Positions 61,711 through 64,000 of a stretch of DNA of 64,000 nucleotides are shown in pieces. Origin of the DNA: Chitinophagaceae bacterium. Its GTDB lineage: Bacteria; Bacteroidota; Bacteroidia; Chitinophagales; Chitinophagaceae. Numbering within the stretch: the stretch's first letter is position 1; each line of letters starts with the position of its first letter. The stretch is taken from the NCBI GenBank assembly GCA_022843585.1, contig JALHNJ010000004.1:1-64000 (forward strand). Direction: 5' to 3'. A model generated the notes under the pieces. It was not told the DNA's origin, did not search any database, and was given only the letters and a program-made list of their open reading frames with translations. The position numbers and the translations under genes were made by a program.

Positions 61711-62673
61711 ATGCTAAAGGAAATTCAATCAACAGGAAATAAAGATACCCGTAGTGGCTTTGGCGATGGCATTGTGGAAGCGGCCCGCAAAAACGCAAAT
61801 ATAGTGGCTCTTACAGCCGACCTGGCTGGCTCATTGAAGCTGAACCAGTTTATGAAAGAGTTTCCAGAACGTTTTATACAAGTAGGAATTGCAGAAGCGA
61901 ATATGATTGGCATTGCTGCTGGTTTGACTATCGGTGGAAAAATTCCTTTCACTACTACTTTTGCCAATTTTTCTACCGGGAGGGTGTATGACCAGATTCG
62001 TCAATCTGTTGCTTACAGCGGTAAAAATGTAAAAATTTGTGCATCACATGCCGGACTAACATTGGGAGAAGATGGTGCCACTCACCAAATTTTAGAAGAT
62101 ATAGGTTTGATGAAAATGCTACCAGGGATGACAGTTATAGTACCCTGCGATTATGCACAAACAAAAGCTGCCACGGAAGCTATAGCAGAATTTGAAGGAC
62201 CGGTTTATCTGCGATTTGGTCGCCCGGTTTGGCCAATATTTACTTCCGACAGACCATTTGAAATTGGTAAAGCACAACAGTTTTCTGAAGGAACAGATGT
62301 ATCCATTTTTGCCTGTGGCCATTTGGTATGGAATGCTATCCAGGCTGGTATTATTTTACAGGAAAAAGGAATTAGTGTGGAAGTGATAAACATTCACACT
62401 ATTAAGCCTTTGGATGAGGAAGCGGTACTTCAATCAATTCGTAAAACTAAATGTGTAGTAACCGCCGAAGAGCACAATATCATTGGCGGATTGGGAGATG
62501 CAATTGCACAATGTGCTGCTAAAAACTTCCCGGTGCCCATCGAATATGTTGGTACAAAAGATACGTTTGGAGAAAGTGGTAAGCCAACTGAATTGCTGAA
62601 AAAATATGGTTTAGATATTCCGGATATTGTAGCGGCAGCGGAAAAAGTAATAGCAAGAAAAAACAAGGGTTAA
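61711..62673 (+). CDS. Transketolase, C-terminal subunit (split transketolase)
   Basis: A 320-residue protein corresponding to the pyrimidine-binding and C-terminal domains of transketolase. It has the catalytic Glu in QVGIAEANMIGIAAG, the phosphate/sugar-binding region YDQIRQSVAYSGKNVKICASHAGLTLGEDGATHQ, and the C-terminal domain LRFGRPVWPIF ... VTAEEHNIIGGLGDAI. The N-terminal ThDP diphosphate-binding half must be encoded elsewhere, because the upstream 260 bases hold no ORF. The enzyme transfers two-carbon units in the pentose phosphate pathway. It has its own promoter and terminator. Confidence 0.9.
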   Translation: MLKEIQSTGNKDTRSGFGDGIVEAARKNANIVALTADLAGSLKLNQFMKEFPERFIQVGIAEANMIGIAAGLTIGGKIPFTTTFANFSTGRVYDQIRQSVAYSGKNVKICASHAGLTLGEDGATHQILEDIGLMKMLPGMTVIVPCDYAQTKAATEAIAEFEGPVYLRFGRPVWPIFTSDRPFEIGKAQQFSEGTDVSIFACGHLVWNAIQAGIILQEKGISVEVINIHTIKPLDEEAVLQSIRKTKCVVTAEEHNIIGGLGDAIAQCAAKNFPVPIEYVGTKDTFGESGKPTELLKKYGLDIPDIVAAAEKVIARKNKG

Positions 62674-62694
62674 TAGATTGTTTTAAAGTATTTG

Positions 62695-62728
62695 AGCAGG
62701 TTCTTCTATTATTGAACCTGCTTTTTTA
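62695..62728 (+). terminator. Intrinsic terminator after the transketolase gene
   Basis: AGCAGGTTC / GAACCTGCT stem followed by TTTTTT. Confidence 0.9.
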
Positions 62729-62800
62729 TTTTTAAGAATTGAAAATTATTTTAAACAATTGGGCTTCGCTACATTCTAACCGAACCAAACCCCGGCATTA

Positions 62801-63355
62801 ATGTCCCTGACTATAACAAGTGATAGTGAGTTGCTCGTTCAATTTCGTAACCCCGATACGAAGGAAAAAGCCTATACAAGCCTCATTAAAAAATATCAGG
62901 AAAAGCTTTATTGGCATATCAGAAGAATGGTGGTTGACCATGATGATGCGAATGATGTACTTCAAAATGTATTGATACGGGTGTGGAATGGGCTGCAAAA
63001 TTTTCGGGAAGACAGTCAATTATATACCTGGCTTTACAGAATTGCTACCAATGAATGCCTCACCTTTCTGGAACAGCAGAAAAAGAAAAGTGCGGTAAGT
63101 TTTAGTGATGTGGAAAGTGGTTTGAGTAATAAAATAAAGGCGGATCAGCATTTTGACCCCAATAAATTGGAGTGGAAATTGCAATTAGCTATACAACAAC
63201 TTCCTGATAAACAACGGGTAGTGTTTGGATTGCGATATTACGATGAAATGCCATACGAGGAAATGAGTCGTGTGCTGGAAACCAGTGAGGGGGCATTAAA
63301 AGCCAGTTATCATCATGCTGTCAAAAAAATTGAGGATTATATGCTAAATCATTAA
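62801..63355 (+). CDS. ECF-type RNA polymerase sigma factor
   Basis: A 184-residue sigma-70 family protein of the extracytoplasmic-function type. Region 2 is KYQEKLYWHIRRMVVDHDDANDVLQNVLIRVWNGLQNF and the -10 recognition part TWLYRIATNECLTFL; region 4 is LPDKQRVVFGLRYYDEMPYEEMSRVLETSEGALKASYHHAVKKIE, with the helix-turn-helix. There is no region 1.1 or 3. The next gene, 38 bases downstream, encodes a membrane protein with cytoplasmic repeats that could act as its anti-sigma factor. Its regulon is unknown. Confidence 0.93.
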   Translation: MSLTITSDSELLVQFRNPDTKEKAYTSLIKKYQEKLYWHIRRMVVDHDDANDVLQNVLIRVWNGLQNFREDSQLYTWLYRIATNECLTFLEQQKKKSAVSFSDVESGLSNKIKADQHFDPNKLEWKLQLAIQQLPDKQRVVFGLRYYDEMPYEEMSRVLETSEGALKASYHHAVKKIEDYMLNH

Positions 63356-63393
63356 ACTTTAGAGGGCTAAACCCATCTTAGTTAGGCATTAAA

Positions 63394-64000
63394 ATGAACA
63401 CAAGAGACAACATATTACAAGAATTACAGGAGCTGCAAAGCATGCTAACAACTACTGTTCCTCAAAACACTTACGCTGTTCCAGCGGGATATTTTGAAAG
63501 ATTAGCGGAGCAGGTGCTTAACAGGATAAAAGCTTTAGAGACGCAAAACGACTTTGATGAGTTGAATCTGATATCTCCTACGCTAGCTAATCTTTCCAAA
63601 TCTATGCCTTACAGAGTACCGCAAGGATATTTTGAAGGGCTGCCTGAAAAAATGTTGGGTGTAATACAAGAAAACAATCAACTATCAGCAAAAGAAGAAT
63701 TGGAAAGCATTTCACCGTTATTAAGTGGTTTGAAAAAAGAAATGCCTTTTAGTGTGCCGAAAGATTATTTTGAAAATACTATACAATCACCTGCTAAACC
63801 AGAAGTAAAAATTGTTTCAATTACTAGCAGAAAATGGTTCCGTTATGCAGCAGCAGCGGTTGTAGTAGGTGTGATAGCGATGGCGGGGTTATTAATTACC
63901 AACAACAATAATATTGACCCAACTACAAACTCTCATGCCTGGGTGAAGAAAAGTATTAAAAAAGTAAGCACTGACAAACTAGACCAATTTATTCAATTGG
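63394..64000 (+). CDS. Probable anti-sigma-like membrane protein with three 46-residue repeats (partial)
   Basis: An open reading frame absent from the ORF track because it runs past the window end; 202 residues are visible. It has three copies of a motif VPxxYFE at residues 29-35, 75-81 and 121-127, exactly 46 apart (YAVPAGYFERL, YRVPQGYFEGL, FSVPKDYFENT), then basic residues and a membrane helix (RYAAAAVVVGVIAMAGLLI, about 150-168) and a presumed periplasmic part. Located after an ECF sigma gene, it is a plausible anti-sigma factor, but no zinc-binding HxxxCxxC motif is visible, so this is inference. Confidence 0.75.
   Translation, partial: MNTRDNILQELQELQSMLTTTVPQNTYAVPAGYFERLAEQVLNRIKALETQNDFDELNLISPTLANLSKSMPYRVPQGYFEGLPEKMLGVIQENNQLSAKEELESISPLLSGLKKEMPFSVPKDYFENTIQSPAKPEVKIVSITSRKWFRYAAAAVVVGVIAMAGLLITNNNNIDPTTNSHAWVKKSIKKVSTDKLDQFIQL

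Overview
The window is AT-rich bacterial chromosome from a member of the Bacteroidota, most likely the family Chitinophagaceae (inference). The pointers are: six secreted proteins that carry or resemble type IX secretion (T9SS) cargo tails, two large TonB-dependent receptors with CarboxypepD_reg-like N-termini, an atpB-E-F-H-A cluster whose a-subunit has a signal-like extension, promoters of the TTTG-N20-TAnnTTTG type, and near absence of Shine-Dalgarno sequences (greA is a striking exception). I saw no rRNA, tRNA, CRISPR array, insertion sequence or prophage.

Layout. 0-8.8 kb is housekeeping and general metabolism: the end of an MFS transporter, an MBL hydrolase, a DUF3108 protein with a flippase-like membrane protein, ruvC, an M20 peptidase, a HIT protein, greA, a lipoprotein, a 2-hydroxyacid dehydrogenase and rsmA. 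8.9-21 kb is a block of four very large T9SS cargo proteins. 21-25 kb holds pdxA, a LolA-like protein and an ABC-2 exporter. 25-31 kb holds a small secreted orphan module, a 47-codon ORF missed by the ORF track, a winged-helix regulator with a membrane partner, a TonB receptor operon and a fifth CTD-bearing T9SS protein. 31.6-35.9 kb is the ATP synthase operon, without atpG. 36-40 kb holds an ABC exporter and a 751-aa secreted protein with a possible clan-CD-like His/Cys pair.

40-60 kb is dominated by phosphate-related genes: a PhoB/PhoR-like two-component pair, a PiT transporter interrupted by an in-frame TAG, an alkaline-phosphatase-superfamily protein, a TonB receptor with a beta-helix lipoprotein, a porin O/P, and a DUF47 (PhoU-like) plus PiT operon. 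Upstream of four of these units I see short direct repeats at exactly 11-bp spacing, the geometry of PhoB/PhoP boxes. The clearest is a six-unit array in front of the TonB receptor. My best candidate for an undescribed system is this dispersed Pho-like regulon with an outer-membrane receptor/lipoprotein pair of unknown substrate. An arsenic resistance operon (arsR, DUF6428, ACR3, a 74-aa protein, a metallophosphoesterase) with two matching palindromic operators is embedded in the same stretch.

60-64 kb holds galE, an orphan C-terminal transketolase half, and an ECF sigma factor followed by a membrane protein with three 46-residue repeats that runs off the end of the window. Several short spacers contain long imperfect palindromes built of short repeated words, and a 50-bp dispersed repeat occurs twice, at about 3.7 kb and 61.6 kb.
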